64,000 bases of DNA from Bolinopsis microptera (taxonomy: Eukaryota > Ctenophora > Tentaculata > Lobata > Bolinopsidae). The position numbers and the translations under genes were made by a program. The DNA is taken from assembly GCF_026151205.1 (NCBI RefSeq), contig NC_087080.1, positions 8,955,720 to 9,019,719 of the forward strand. Reading direction: 5' to 3'. Below are positions 1 through 13,900 of this stretch, one piece after another. How positions within the stretch are numbered: position 1 is the first letter of the stretch; every line of letters begins with the position of its first letter. Under the pieces are notes generated by a model. That model did not search any database. It was not told the origin of the DNA and saw only the letters and a list, made by a program, of their open reading frames with translations.

Positions 1-1748
1 CACTCTTTCCCTGTCTTGAATCCTTTATTTTTCCACCGAATATTCTTTTATCTAGCTGATAATAAGACTAAGATAAAACTGTGTTTCTATTTTGGGCTCC
101 CACACGTTATAATGGTATTGCAAGTCGAACTGTTGAATACGAGTTTGTAAGCTTTAAATTTCCATCTTGAATTTCTGAGAAAAGGTCTGCGCTACTTCCT
201 GTTTTTTTAATTTTCACTGAAATTCACACGCGTAAGTTTTAGTTTTGTAATAAGAAGTGAACTGGAACACTCAGCTCGGTGGTTATTAAGTTTAGATAAA
301 CTGGTATTGTAGCAGATAAGCAGGTCTGTGGCTAGTAATTTTATTTTTTTCTATTTTGGATCTTCTGTGAAATACCCTAATGATAGAGGGTTTTATATTA
401 CAAGCTTTTCAGTGATTTTCCCGTTTGTTTCTGCGATTGTAACTTTAGTAATTTATTATATTACATCATGCCATAAATATCGTCTGAGTTTATTAATACA
501 TATTTTAATTTGTATTGAAGCATAACCGTGCCAGATCGTAATTTAAATTAAGTGCATGCTTTTATTTTGCAGTTAGTTATTTTGTAATGCAGTCGTATGT
601 TATTCTGAAAACGTTTAAATGTCGGATAACACTAACTCTTTGCTGACCTTCCTTAATGAAACGTCTTGCGTATTGTACTCGTATTGTACTCTTATTGTAC
701 TCGTATTGTACTCTTATTGTACTCGTATTGTTCTCGCATTGTACTCGTATTGTACTCGTATTGTACTCGTATTGTACTCGTATTGTACTCGTATTGTACT
801 CGACAAAATATAAACGTTTTTGGAATTATCAACGACAAATTTAAGGAGATTACCAAAGGTTATTTTAAGTCGTCGTGTCACTTAAATGTTTCCATGCAAA
901 TTTAAATGTCTAGTATTCTAGTATCTTCATGAACATTACAACGTAAAAGCTTCTGTAATAAGCTTTCAAGTTGAGCAAATATCATTTTAAAAATTTTTTA
1001 AGCCCCATCTTAAGTGCTATTGAGATTAATAATATCTGTCTGAATTTAATGTGATTAACTAGATTATAATGTAATTTGATACTCTTAGAGGTCAATAATT
1101 CTCTCAATAATTTCTCCTTTCATTTCTAATATGTCGCAGAACTGCTGTAGTTTTGTCACTTCTCACGTTACCTAAAACGTGTTATTATAAGTATAAACAG
1201 TCTAGAATAGTCTAGATTTCTAGAAGTAGAACCTTCCTTCATTCAGTTTGTGCGATTGTTACCTTGCTAAGCATATTCCGTCATGCTATAAATATCGTAT
1301 GAGTTATTAATACAGATTTTAATTTGTATTCGTACTGTTGTAGGTTCCATCATGTACTAAGTTTTATTAATAGTCTAGAAGTAGAAGTAGAATTTGCCAG
1401 AACTTCTTTATGACATAATTGACATGGTCTTAATCTGCGTCCTGCACTTACTATATAAGAGCCTCAGTATTGATCGTTACAATTTTGAGTTTGATCGGTT
1501 TTGTTTCGAAAGCTGTGGAAATGCTACCGTCGTTCGGAATTTTGAGCACTTCCTAATTATTCCATTCATGAAAATGTTTGATGCTACTCTTCAGATTTAA
1601 TTGTTGTTTTTCGAATTGTAATCGATGTATTGTTACTTATGTACAGCAATGTTAACATATTGTATTCGAGCTTTTCATTTAGAATTGAAATATGTGCATA
1701 TTTTAAATGTACTAATATGTTTTCTTTTTTGAAGCAATACCTGTTACT
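1..1748. other. Upstream flank of the RNF26-like gene, no gene seen
   Basis: AT-rich DNA with no convincing coding segment. It contains the 12-bp tandem array at 669-802. A roughly 90 bp diverged direct repeat (about 430-520 and 1245-1335) shares the phrase cataaatatcgt followed by taatttgtatt. The RNF26 promoter would be expected just upstream of 1749, but no clear core element is recognisable. Confidence 0.5.
669..802. repeat. 12-bp tandem repeat, unit cgtattgtactc, about 11 copies
   Basis: The unit cgtattgtactc recurs with minor changes (cttattgtactc, cgtattgttctc). All three forward frames stay open through it, giving short Tyr/Cys/Val-rich reading frames that are artefacts of the repeat. 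Confidence 0.95.
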
Positions 1749-4700
1749 ATGAAGTTTATTGGTGAGCAGCTTGGTGCCCATGAAGCCTCAACCTGGGGAT
1801 GTGAGTCCTTGTGTTCTGTAATTTGTAATTTGTAATTTGTAACTTGTAGTTTGTAATTTGTAATTTTGGTTGTGAAACATAATCATTAATCACGATCAGT
1901 TGTTGTTGATTATTTGTGGCGTTGTGATATCCTTCTCTGCTGAACATCACTTATAATATATATAATAAGGGTAGTCTCTTTTGTGATTCACGCTAAATTT
2001 AGTGTGGCGTGTATGTTGAGTGTTACAATGCTAGTACACTGTACGCTGTACACTGTATATTGTGTACTGTACAGTACAGCAGTGTACAAGATGGTTTATA
2101 TGAAACTACGAGCTAGACTAAGTGTTCTCTAAGTGCCCATGATTCCAACTATTACATTGTAATTACGTACAGTGTGTACGCGGCCTGGTGTACGCAGTAA
2201 TCATTATATTTCAGGGACTTCAAACCCAAAATAGAACATTTAATTTGAATGATATTGATCGTTATTTAATATTCAATATAGGAAGGTTTATTCCTTTTAT
2301 AGATTCATCATAAATATATTCTCATTGGATTCATTCGAATCTCTCCACGACCAATAGCTTACTGGGTTAAATTATGATCAGTTAAATTTTAATCGATTAA
2401 TTGTAACCATCTAAAAAGTATATTAGACAGTAAATGTAAGCACACAAACAATCACTCAATCTAAAACTGCTACTATTTCAGCTCATATAGTATCAAGTGC
2501 TGTACTAGTAATCCTACACAATGTCCTACTCCTACTTCTAACCCTACTCCACCTCATCGCTGGTTATGTATACATTACTCTGCAGTGGCTCTGTCTTTAC
2601 ACTCCTGTAGTTATTCAGGTAACTATTGCTACTTCTACTTCTGTGTACAATAAAATATCCCTTATGTATAACACGTACAATTGAGTGAGCTTATTAGTAA
2701 TTTATATAGTGTATATTATTGCCTTTACACTATAACTAGCTAACTAACTTGTGTATTATTTTCTTTACACTATAAATAGTGTATATTATTGTCTTTACAC
2801 TATAAATGTGTATATCATGGTGCGGAAGTTAAAACAAGAACTGTAAATACCAGGTTCCACATAGGATGGTGCTCATGTTAGTTGACAATGAGCCCCCCCC
2901 CCTCTCCTCCAATGTTGTAATGTTCTATTGTCCAAAAAGATAAGAATGTTGTGAACATAAGATTGGCAAAGTGCCAAGTTTCTGGCTGTGTCCTCTTGAT
3001 TTAGAAGTAGAACTTCAAGTTCTGGACCGTTTTAACTTTAACTGAAAATGTATTCACGTTATCCCTGAAAGGATATTATGGTCCCGCTATAATCAATATA
3101 TCATACGATAAATGGAATTTATCAGATCACAATATGGGAGCTGGTTGAGAGTTCAGTGTTTCACAGTAAATATCTAATTAGTTAATTATCCAATTAGTTA
3201 ATTAATCACTAACCTCGTATCTTTCAGGGTGTAGGATGGGTGTTTAGCTCCTTGTTCTCCGTCACCAGTCAAGCTGACGATGTGATATTATCTCTATCTG
3301 ACTCATTGTATCACGTGATAGATTCCTCCCTTGATACCCTCGCTACCTGGACTGTTGAACTACAGATACTGTTACCTTACTTTGTGGCAGTTCCTTTCCA
3401 GGTATGAGTTATAGGAGTTTAATTAATATTATGTTATTTAATGTATATTTTATTAACAGTTTTAATTAATTAGTATAACAGTTTATATACAGTTATTTAG
3501 ATAAACTTAATCACCTTAGAAGTATATTTTTATAAACATTAGGATTTTCACCCTTTGACTTTTACTGTGGCTTCTTTTTGCAGCGAATCACTTGCAGCCG
3601 CTGCAATGAATCGTGCTGCAAAGCCACGGAAAACATAATGTGGTAGTTATACTACCGTAGTAGTAGTAGTACTACCACTTATACCCATTAAAACATGTCT
3701 GACTAGTGACGAATTATAATGCATTGCAATATACAAATTAATAGAAAACCTTTACCGCATATTATGATGAAGTGTTATTTTCCGTTAATAAAATAATAAT
3801 AATAATAAAAGTGTCAGCCTTGTCCTCTTGACGTGGAACTTCAAGTTCTGAAAGGGATATGATTGGTCCGCTATAATCAATATATTATAAGATAAATGAC
3901 TGGAATATAATTAAATAGTGAAGAATTAATTATCTCTCCAACAAAACAACGTTACATAATTTCAGTAATATAGCAAGCTATATCCTCATGCTCTGTAGAC
4001 CCTGAAATATGTTTTATTGTCTCTTTAACCCTTAGTTTTCTTTGGAGCTCCAGACAAAATACTCCGCAATCATTTCTAAACTACATTCCAATGATGGTCA
4101 TCAGCCTAGAATGAATTATAGATATCTCATGTCAGGACGAATCACGTTTGACGTCTTGTTCGTGATTTTTCTTGTTCCCTCCCGGCCCAAATAGATGGAG
4201 TCCAGTGATTGCACTCTTTTCCTTTTCTCATTTGGTTTAAATCTCTTCTAAGCTTCCACATTCCAGCCTTAATTTCGGAAACTCGTTAAATTAGAAGTAG
4301 TATAGTTTAGTAGTATATTAGTATAGTATAGTGATTACAACTTAGCCAGTTTGTAACAGTAAATCTCTACATCGCTCTAGTATGTTCCGCATAGTGTAAC
4401 TCTAGTATTGTGTAACACTTATCAACTGTCTGTGTGTAATGTTCACGTTGATAGCATTGACACAGCATATTACTTTATGTTACTTCAAGGACGCCTTACA
4501 CAATTACATATTGCAGCACCTCGTCTCTCTATTAATATAACAGAACATATGTTCTAACGTTCTCTCAGTATTCAGGGCTTTTTAGAATATATTACAGTGG
4601 TGTAATGGCATAGTACGTGTTAAATAAAACACGACTTTTAGATTTCCGTTGTACCTTCCTTTTAATCTAATCAATATATGAGGTAAGGTAAAAAGAGTGG

Positions 4701-4903
4701 TTTGACCGGTTTGTGACTTCTAGTAACTTCTAGTACCGCTCACTTCAAAATTACATAATTACACTTCATAAGGGGGGGGGGGATCATGTTTTTTTGTCCG
4801 TTTTTGTCCGTTTGGCAGCTATATTTTCAAAACGGACAAAAAATAAAGCGGACAAAAACGGACAAAAACGGACAAAAAATAACAAAAATTGAAATAACAT
4901 TTA

Positions 4904-4935
<32 letters not shown>

Positions 4936-7900
4936 CTCCTCCTCCTCCTCCTCCTCCTCCTCCTCCTCCTCCTCCTCCTCCTCCTCCTCCTCCTCCTTCT
5001 CCTCCTCCTCCTCCTCCTTCTCCTCCTCCTCCTCCTCCTCCTCCTCGTCCTTAGTCCTCTTTATCAGTCCTCATCAGTCCTCATCAGTCCTCCTCCTCCC
5101 CAGTCCTCCTTTTGGGGCCTTTTCCTGGGTCCTCCTCCTCTTGGGTCCTCCTCCTCATCCTTCTCCTTAGTCCTCCTCCTCCTCAGTCCTCCTCTTGAGT
5201 CCTTCTTCTCCTCCTCCTCCTATTCATTCCTCCTCCTCAGTTCTCCTTCTCAGTCTCACTCCTCCTTCTCAGTCCTCCTCCTCCTCTTCTTCCTGGTTCC
5301 TCCTCTTGGGTCCTCCTTCTCCTCCTCAGTCCTCCTCCTCTTCCTCCTCTTCCTGGGTCCTCCTGATCCTCCTCAGTCTTCTTCCTCCTTCTACTCCTCA
5401 GTCCTCCTCCTGCTCAATCCTCCTCTTCCTCCTAAGTCCTCCCCTCCTCAGTCCTCCTAAGTCCTCCCCTTCTCAGTCCTCCTCCTCATCAGTCCTCTTC
5501 ACCAGTCCTCCTCCTCAGTCCTCTTTATCCTCATCCTTTATCTCCTTTCTCCTCCTCATCCTCCTCATACACCTCCTTCTCCTCATCAGTCCTCCTCCTC
5601 ACTCCTCAGTCCTTCTCCTCCTCCTCCTCCTCCTCGTCCTTAGTCCTCTTTATCAGTCCTCATCAGTCCTCATCGGTCCTCCTCCTCCCCAGTCCTCCTC
5701 ATGGGGCCTTTTCCTGGGTCCTCCTCCTCTTGGGTCCTCCTCCTCTTGAGTCCTTCTTCTCCTCCTCCTATTCATTCCTCCTCCTCAGTTCTCCTTCTCA
5801 GTCTCACTCCTCCTCAGCCCCCCTCCTCTCCCTCCTCAGTCCCCCTCCTCAGTCCCCCCTCCTCCTTTTCCTCTCTTTAATCTCTCAATAATTTGTTCAA
5901 TTTATAATTATTGTTGGTGTTATTGTTAACATAATTTATTGTTATATACTAAAATGTTTTTAAGCGCATTTGAGTCTGACTCAAAATGTGCTCAAGAATC
6001 TTTGTGTTTAACAAAGTTTTACTCTCCAGTAATAAAACTTTTCATCCCTTTTTATGTTATTAAAAAATGTGTAGACTATTCTTTGTGCCTAATTGAAGAT
6101 TAAAAGTTTGAGAAAGGACCATGGTCATTAACCGGGCTACCCATTTCTGCAGATAGCCTGTTACAAATTGTGGAGAAAATTTAAATCAAAAGTTACAATT
6201 TTTGTCCGTTTTTGTCCGTTTTTGTCCGTTTGGCAGCTATATTTTCAAAACGGACAAAAATTAACGGACAAAAACGGACAAAAACGGACAAAAAATAACA
6301 TGATCCCCCCCCCCCCTTCATAATCACATTATTATATATGTTCCCAGCATGGCCCCCACCCTATACTACAGAGTCTGGTTCAGCATTTTAGCTTGTTTCG
6401 TGTTGGATGAGAGTATGTCTTTGAATTTACTGTACCGCGATGAAATAGCCTACCAGGTAATAATTAAATAATAGTGATCAATAGTTAATAGTTATACATA
6501 TTTTGATGTACTATTACTAATTCCTTGAATAGTGTTTGTACTCTAGTAGCTGAGTGTATATTTTGTTTATTTGAAAACTTAAGCAGCTTAGTTCTCTCCT
6601 TTTAAATGATAAAGCCACATGTTATATCTGTAGTATACTGTTATCATAGTACTATATCCTGACAATAAATTCTCTTAGTACTATCTTATCTCCTATAAAA
6701 AAACTTTGACAATGCATCACAGCAAGATACTATGTCATCATAGTTGTTGAGTGCCAATGGATCTACCAAAATAGGTTTATATTATCTCTTACTATGTGAC
6801 ACTTCTTATCTGTCTCCGACTTATCAGATAGTAAGATATCTCTGACTGACCAGTGACCAATGATTATTGCCTTTAAAGGCTATTAATTTGTCGAGTCAAT
6901 ACCCACCGTTCTTAACTGAATAACTGTAGAGTTGTTAACTGAATAACTGGTCAGGAGATACTGACTACATTATGTAACGTCTGAAACCAAGGTCGGGTAG
7001 TAGGAGCAGCCCTTCAAATGTCATACTCCGCAAGCAACCCTTCATTTTGTAATATCGCCAGCATCAGTTTCATGTAGTCTCAGCTTGTTCGCCCTCATTG
7101 TATAGTTGTGTCAAACCAATCTAATAACTTTAATGTACATGGTGAGGTAATTGCTTATTGACTACACAAGACAACTTTTAATATTTTCATTCTTAACATT
7201 CTTCATACTTTATGCAGATGATGCAAATATCATTATTAAAGGTTCCAATGTCCAAGAACTAATGCTAAGGGTCAACCAATTAACGGAAACATTATCACGG
7301 TGGGTTAATAGCAACGGATTAGCACTAAATCTAAAAAAGACGTGTTATATGATTTTCTCTAAAAAGCGCATAGAACCATCATTGATTAAAGTACAAATAG
7401 AAAATACAGTATTAGAACGTAAAACTGAAGCCCGGTTTCTTGGTGTAATTGTAGATGAAAAGCTTAACTGGAGTAACCACATAAAAGCACTGAGGAGCAA
7501 GATGTCAAGATTTATTGGGGTGATGTACAGGATAAAACATAAATTGCCAATGAAGGCCCGTTTACAGATTTTCCAAAGTTTTGTTCAGTCCCATTTAAAC
7601 TTCTGCTCACTTGTATGGGGATTTGCTTCAAAATCTCTTATAGAATCTCTTTTTGCTAAACAAAAACGAGGTATGAGGGCAGTTATGGCTGGAAATGTGA
7701 ACTACTACTACAAGGACGGAAAACTGCCAGAGCACACAAAACTAGCATTTAAAGAACACGAGGTCTAAACCGTTCAAGGGGTTATCGTTAACAACGCACT
7801 TATTTTACTGCACAAAGTTCGAAATATGTCTAGTTTGTTACCTAAATCGATTTCAGAACTTTTCCCTCCTAACACACCCAAACAAGGAACGACACACGAA

Positions 7901-10900
7901 CAAAACTTAGACTGGTTATCAATTTACTCACAGACTGACCTGAGATCTAGCATCTTTTATAAAGGCCCAATGCTCGCTATTTCAGAGCATAACACTCGCA
8001 TTACATGCCCATCCAGTATATTTTCTATCAACATATATAAGAATTCGTCAAAAAAAGTACTACTAGACTTGCAAAGTGCTGGCTGCAACGACGAATGGCC
8101 ACCATTTTTACTCCACAACCTACCCGGATTACGTAAATCACAAAGAACATAGTCAATAATATTAATCACTCAAAACCAAACTCATACAGCTCAAATTAAA
8201 CAATCTGAATCAGGACAACATTTCAAACCACCTGCCATTCTAACAGCACATTCCTTATTTCACTGCCACATAGCGCATATCTACACTGATAACACACCTA
8301 ATTGCGGTGAGGCAGCATCATAAAGTTACTAATATCAAATATGTTTGCAGATCAGGGCCAGTCGACTCGACCAATAAAATTTTAATTGAATAGTTTTAAT
8401 AGATAACATCACAATTATAATCTGCGTGCCCCTCGGGGATGAATATTTAACTTATTTCAATTATATATTACTTTTGAGTAAACATTGGCTGGTACTACGG
8501 ACCAGTCCCCCAATCAATCAATAATCAATTTCCCTTTATTAATTTCCCCTATATTCCCTATCTCCCTAATTAATATTCCCACTCTATGTGTTACGTTATA
8601 CGTATTTAACAGTAATGTATCCCCTCTAGGTGTTTTGTATTTAACAGTAACGCATCCCTATTAGGTGTTACGTATTTAACATTAACGTATCCCTATTAGG
8701 TGTTACATATTTAACAGTAACATATCCCCTGTATGTGTTACGTATCTAACATTAACGTATCCCCTCTAGGTGTTACGTATTTAACAGTAACGTATCCCTA
8801 TTAGGTGTTACGTATTCTACTGGACTGGAGTAAGATAGTTGGCGGTGTGTTCACGTATCTTATACCAAGTGAATTCTACACAGCTCAAACAGTATCTTAT
8901 CTTATGGAACTAAAGTTTGCTTTTCTCGACCTCTCTGGTGTTTCTTGGGTAATTAATTTACTTGCTTTATTTTGAATTCTAATTTCTCTCATGTTATAAA
9001 TTATTCCACGTTTAACTCTAATTAATTTATTTTAATTAAAGTTTCTGTTTATGTGATGATTTACAGCACACGATAAACGTGTAGTGTAGATTATTGGTTA
9101 TTTACACCATTGTGAGCTCGTGTTTTAGATTGCGTATAAACTATAAGTGTATTAGTGTCTACGGTTAGTGGTTACTTGGGATTATTCAGCTACTCATTTG
9201 TGGTTTTAGCAATAACGGAGTTATTACCCGAATATTGTCAAATAAACTTGTACCTGTATTTTGAAATAAAGGGGATTATTAATTATTAATTTCAGATAAT
9301 ATTGAAGTCAGTGATGGAGCAAAGCAGTAACTTTATCTTCAATACGCTGATAAGCCTGATAACGTCTGCTAAGTACATCACCTACTTTATTATACGGGCT
9401 CTACAGATATCATGCTGCCAGGTAACTACTTTACATTTGTTTAATATGTTGACATGTGATTGATATTGATAAGCTTGCGTAAAAATTGGAGATTTGTACA
9501 CTGCAAGCTGTTAGGCGTTCTCGGCTGTATGGAAATTTCTACTGAAACTGACCAGAGTTTTAGAGAAATTTGAACAATATTTATTTCTTAATAAAGAGCT
9601 ATCATTGTCGGGCCATATCACGTCACTCAATCAGTGACGATTAATTGATGATGTGCTCCAGTAGATTGACTTATAAACTATTGAGTCCCTCGCTAGAGTA
9701 TAGTATAGTATACTATACATAGTATATAGTATACATATATACATAGTACATACTATGTATAGTATACTCGAGTAGTTCCGCGAAATAGACCCTGCTCCAC
9801 AGCACTTGCTGGCAAAGCTTCAAAATGTAATAACTTTGCTGTCCCCCCTTTGTTTGACAAGCTTGATCGATACTCGGTGGATCTGATTGGACCATGAATG
9901 AACATGAACAAATTGTATAGTCATTGGCAACAGGTATTGTTATATAGCTCTTGTTGGATGATTGCAGATCAGAGGAGACTTGAGGACAGCAGTTTTACAC
10001 AATTTTAACAAAAACTATAAGAACAATAGCCATCTTTAAAGCGCCAGCTAGAATTTCTTAGTCATAATGAGCGGCTTTAGCAGGCTTAGTGGGGCGTTAA
10101 ACTTATCAATAATAATATTCTCGATGATAATCTTCTCGATGTTGAATATTTCTTATGGTCTGGCAGCCTAAACCTCAAATGTCGGTGAGCTTCTAAATTC
10201 TGATTATTATCTTATATCGTAATGCATCGTAGTAATTTTGTAACATTTCAATTAGAATAGACTTATTAGCTTATTGCTAGACGTTTCGTCTGAGTTTGAG
10301 CCTGAACTGAAGGGAGTTAAATGTTAATAACAAATTAAGCATATTCAATATTCATGGCGAATCATAAACGGTGATGAATTGTACTACTGCAGTGTCAGGG
10401 AAAAGAGCTAAAATGTAACACGCTATATCTACTGATCTTGTACAAAGCACACAAATTACCATTGTGAGCACATTTACTGCGCGCCACGTTGACGAGCGTT
10501 TTGTTTTGACGCGCAAACGGACACGTCTCGCAGTCCCAAAATAGCAAGTACAAATAAATAAGTGGTCTTTAAATTTTGAATGATCCATTTACAATAGACG
10601 TATGTTTCAATTTGGAACGTTGGTAAATTGGTCAGGTAATTGGTACACTGAAGACTCTCATTTCGAAGAAAAAACATTGAGCTATGAACAGCTATATTCT
10701 GCCTATCGTATTGTAAACCAGACATCAAAATTAAAACTCAAAACTAATGTTACAATTTTCTGAAGTGTTCTTTTCAATTTTCTGAAGTGTGCTCTCCTCG
10801 GCCTACACTCACTTATCCTCATTTCGTAATATCAGATGGTTAATCCCTTAAATAAACAAGTTAAATAAAGTTCTGCTCAGCACCACAAAATACATCCAAT

Positions 10901-13900
10901 TCAATAGCAAACAGATAAAAGTAAAGCAGTCAATGTCACTCCAGCCGCTGGCACTTTGAACTTTAACAATTCGTCGACCCTGAAATTTTATTGGTTGTTG
11001 CTGACAATAAAATGTAAAATAAGTACATACCAAAACGCACCTTGTGAAAGTAGAAAATTACTCTGAAAGTTTTCGTACAGCTTACCATCGGCTGGCGGCG
11101 GTCGAAGCGATGCAATGCATCATAATAAACCCAAACTCCATTCGTTGCAACTCAGCTTTATCTTCTGCCCCGATGGGAATGATAGCGATAGCTTTGTTTT
11201 TCAGGGAGCATAGTTTCTGTACCGCCACACCGCCCATCCTAACCAGTAAGAATATTCAATCTAACAAAGTAACACACGTACACTACCACACAAATATAAC
11301 GTACAGCAAGATTAGAGGCAAGTCTACACAGGATATCAAACAATAAGGGTAAATCCCGTGATCAAAGAACTATTGGCATGAGAACAAAACCAAAACAACG
11401 ACCAGCGGCTAGATGGTTGTTTAATATTACCAACGTTACAAGCGTGACTCACAAACAAAAGCCATATAATGAGGGCTATTCAAACAACAAACTACCTCTG
11501 TATCAAGCAGTCTCTGTTTTAACTGGTACTACACAATCCAGAGTATAGTCATAATACAGCATATACATTCCAAGTGGTAAGGCACAGAAAATGTCATAAC
11601 AATCGTCTTCCTATATATTTGCTGGAATGTTGCGTACTACAGACAAACCTGATGTATGCAGATAATTTGTGACAGTTCACCGCAATAATAATATTATTGG
11701 CCTATCTGATTCAATAATCAAACTGTCAATTTACGGCTTAAGGGGGGGGACAATGGATATTTTTTTGTGAAACTTGATTTCGAGATAGCAGTTGACCAAC
11801 AAACTAGGACCAGTGACCGAACTTTTGAGGGGGTCCCGGACCCCAACCGCCAAACGGTGCCCGCGGGGCAGCCACGCCCATATTTGGTCCAAATAAGGCC
11901 CAATTTAGCCAAATACCCTAAACATGCCCAAAACCCAGATTTTAGGTGCTCTACTTGTAGCTAGTGGTCTCCTGAACTCGTATATGAAATTTCATCAAGA
12001 TTGGACAAAAAATGACTGAGTTATGGGCCAAAAACCATATGCCCATATTTGGGCATACGCACCAAATTTGGTAGATTTCGTCCCATAAATTGGGCAAATA
12101 TCAATATTTTTAAACGAAACTTACTTTATATGAAAGGTAAGCCTAAACTACATATTCTTTGTAAGTTATAGCTTTTTATCACGCTTTCGAGCCAAATTTA
12201 GCAGGAAAGCAGAATTGATATTACATGCCCCGATGGGGAGCACTGGCTCTCACCCGGGGGCATGAAATATCAATCAGTTACTCAGAGAGAGCCCGATATT
12301 CCCATAGGAACAAGGAGCCCACTCTCAACAACTGTTCTACTACTGCGAGGTACTGATTTAAATAAAGATTTAAATCGACAACCTGAAGTAGTCTATGACC
12401 GTTAATGCAATGATCAGGTAAGCTTTCCAGGATAAGGAAAAATTTAAATTTATACCTGGTTTTGAAAATATTTCCTTGTGTTTGAGATGCGTCAAGCAAA
12501 ATAAAATTTTTTGTTGTAAAACTTTTTCAAGCTGTTCCCTTTTTATTGCACTTTATAGTTCAAAGCCTAATTAGGCTTCGGATGATGAAACAAAGTAAAA
12601 ACTCCCTGGCTTGTACGAGCTTGAAGTGACTTAAGGTTATTGAAAACGAGATCAAAGTTTACAAGCAGACTTGAAAGTTTCACAAAGTTTTGGTACTTGT
12701 CAGCGATACAATCAATCAGGATGATTAATTTCCTTAATCGCTTACTCGAAATTAAAAAGGAAGTGTCAGAACAAACTACAGTCACCCTCACAAAAAATAG
12801 TAAACACTAGACGATGTTTGATTAATTCGAACGAAGAAAACACACAAAACAAAGCCAGATTTCAGACCTCAATTTTAACCCTAAGATGGCAAGTACGTAC
12901 GGTACGTACCTTTAAATTAGCTGTACGGTACGTACTTAATAAAGTAGGCTGAAAGGTACAAATCCAGTTGATAGCAATGGACAAGCGTAGATTAAGGTTG
13001 CGACCTGAGCTAGCTGAAAAGCTGGTGTTCGTATACTGCAACAAAAGGATGAAGCTTTGAGTTTAACGATAATTACAAGTAGTAGTAGTGCTTTGGTGAG
13101 ATTTATAACTAACGTTTGATCAAATTCTGCTTTCCAGGCCAAATTTGGCTCCAAATAATGGCAAATAATGGCAAGTAAAGATGTATACTGACTAAGAACT
13201 AAGCAGAATACTTGATAAGATTCTAAGTCAACGATTACAAGTTGCATTGATTAAATCATTCTGAAATAACAGACAATCAAGAATCAAGACGGACGATAAT
13301 ATTGTTGATGTAAATTAGGGTGTGCAGTGTATAATGTGGACTGATAAATAGACACTAATTATGACCCCACAGCTCTATTCAAATACAAGAACCAGGAAAT
13401 TCTTTCACCTTATCGCAGATACAGATTATACGATAAGGACTGTGATGTATAATCAACACTTAAACGGATGTTCTATACATTATACTGCATCTACAGTTTT
13501 AATGACTCTAAAAATATCTAATAGAAATAAAGTATTATAATCACCTCACATCAATTGATTTGCAGGATGTAATTACGTATCAAACGCGCTCGCGGCGGAA
13601 TATTCTAGACACATAAGTACAAGACCCATAGGCGGAAAACACATTAATATCGCATGCACTACGTATCAATAGAAAGCAAATTGGGCGCGGCATACAGCAT
13701 TCACTGTGTCATAAATGTGGGAACGTGAGATCCTAATTTTACGTATTGTATCTTCGATATCTGAAATACTAACTTATCGAGAGCTATATATAGCTTGGAC
13801 ATTATAAACATAAATAAGTTCGACATGTCTAGTTTTGCTTTGGTGAGATTTATAACTAACGTTTGATCAAATTCTGCTTTCCCGGCCAAATTTGGCTCCA

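Noticed and set aside
619-905. Three overlapping forward frames with Tyr/Cys/Val repeats
   Set aside because: All come from the 12-bp tandem repeat at 669-802.
4786-5749. Long Leu/Ser/Pro-rich open frames
   Set aside because: They are direct translations of the (CCT)n repeat and its degenerate tail; no start context, domain or homology.
11767-11964. 65-codon frame also found inverted at 14795-14992
   Set aside because: It is conserved only because the two arms of the fold-back element are copies of each other; no domain.
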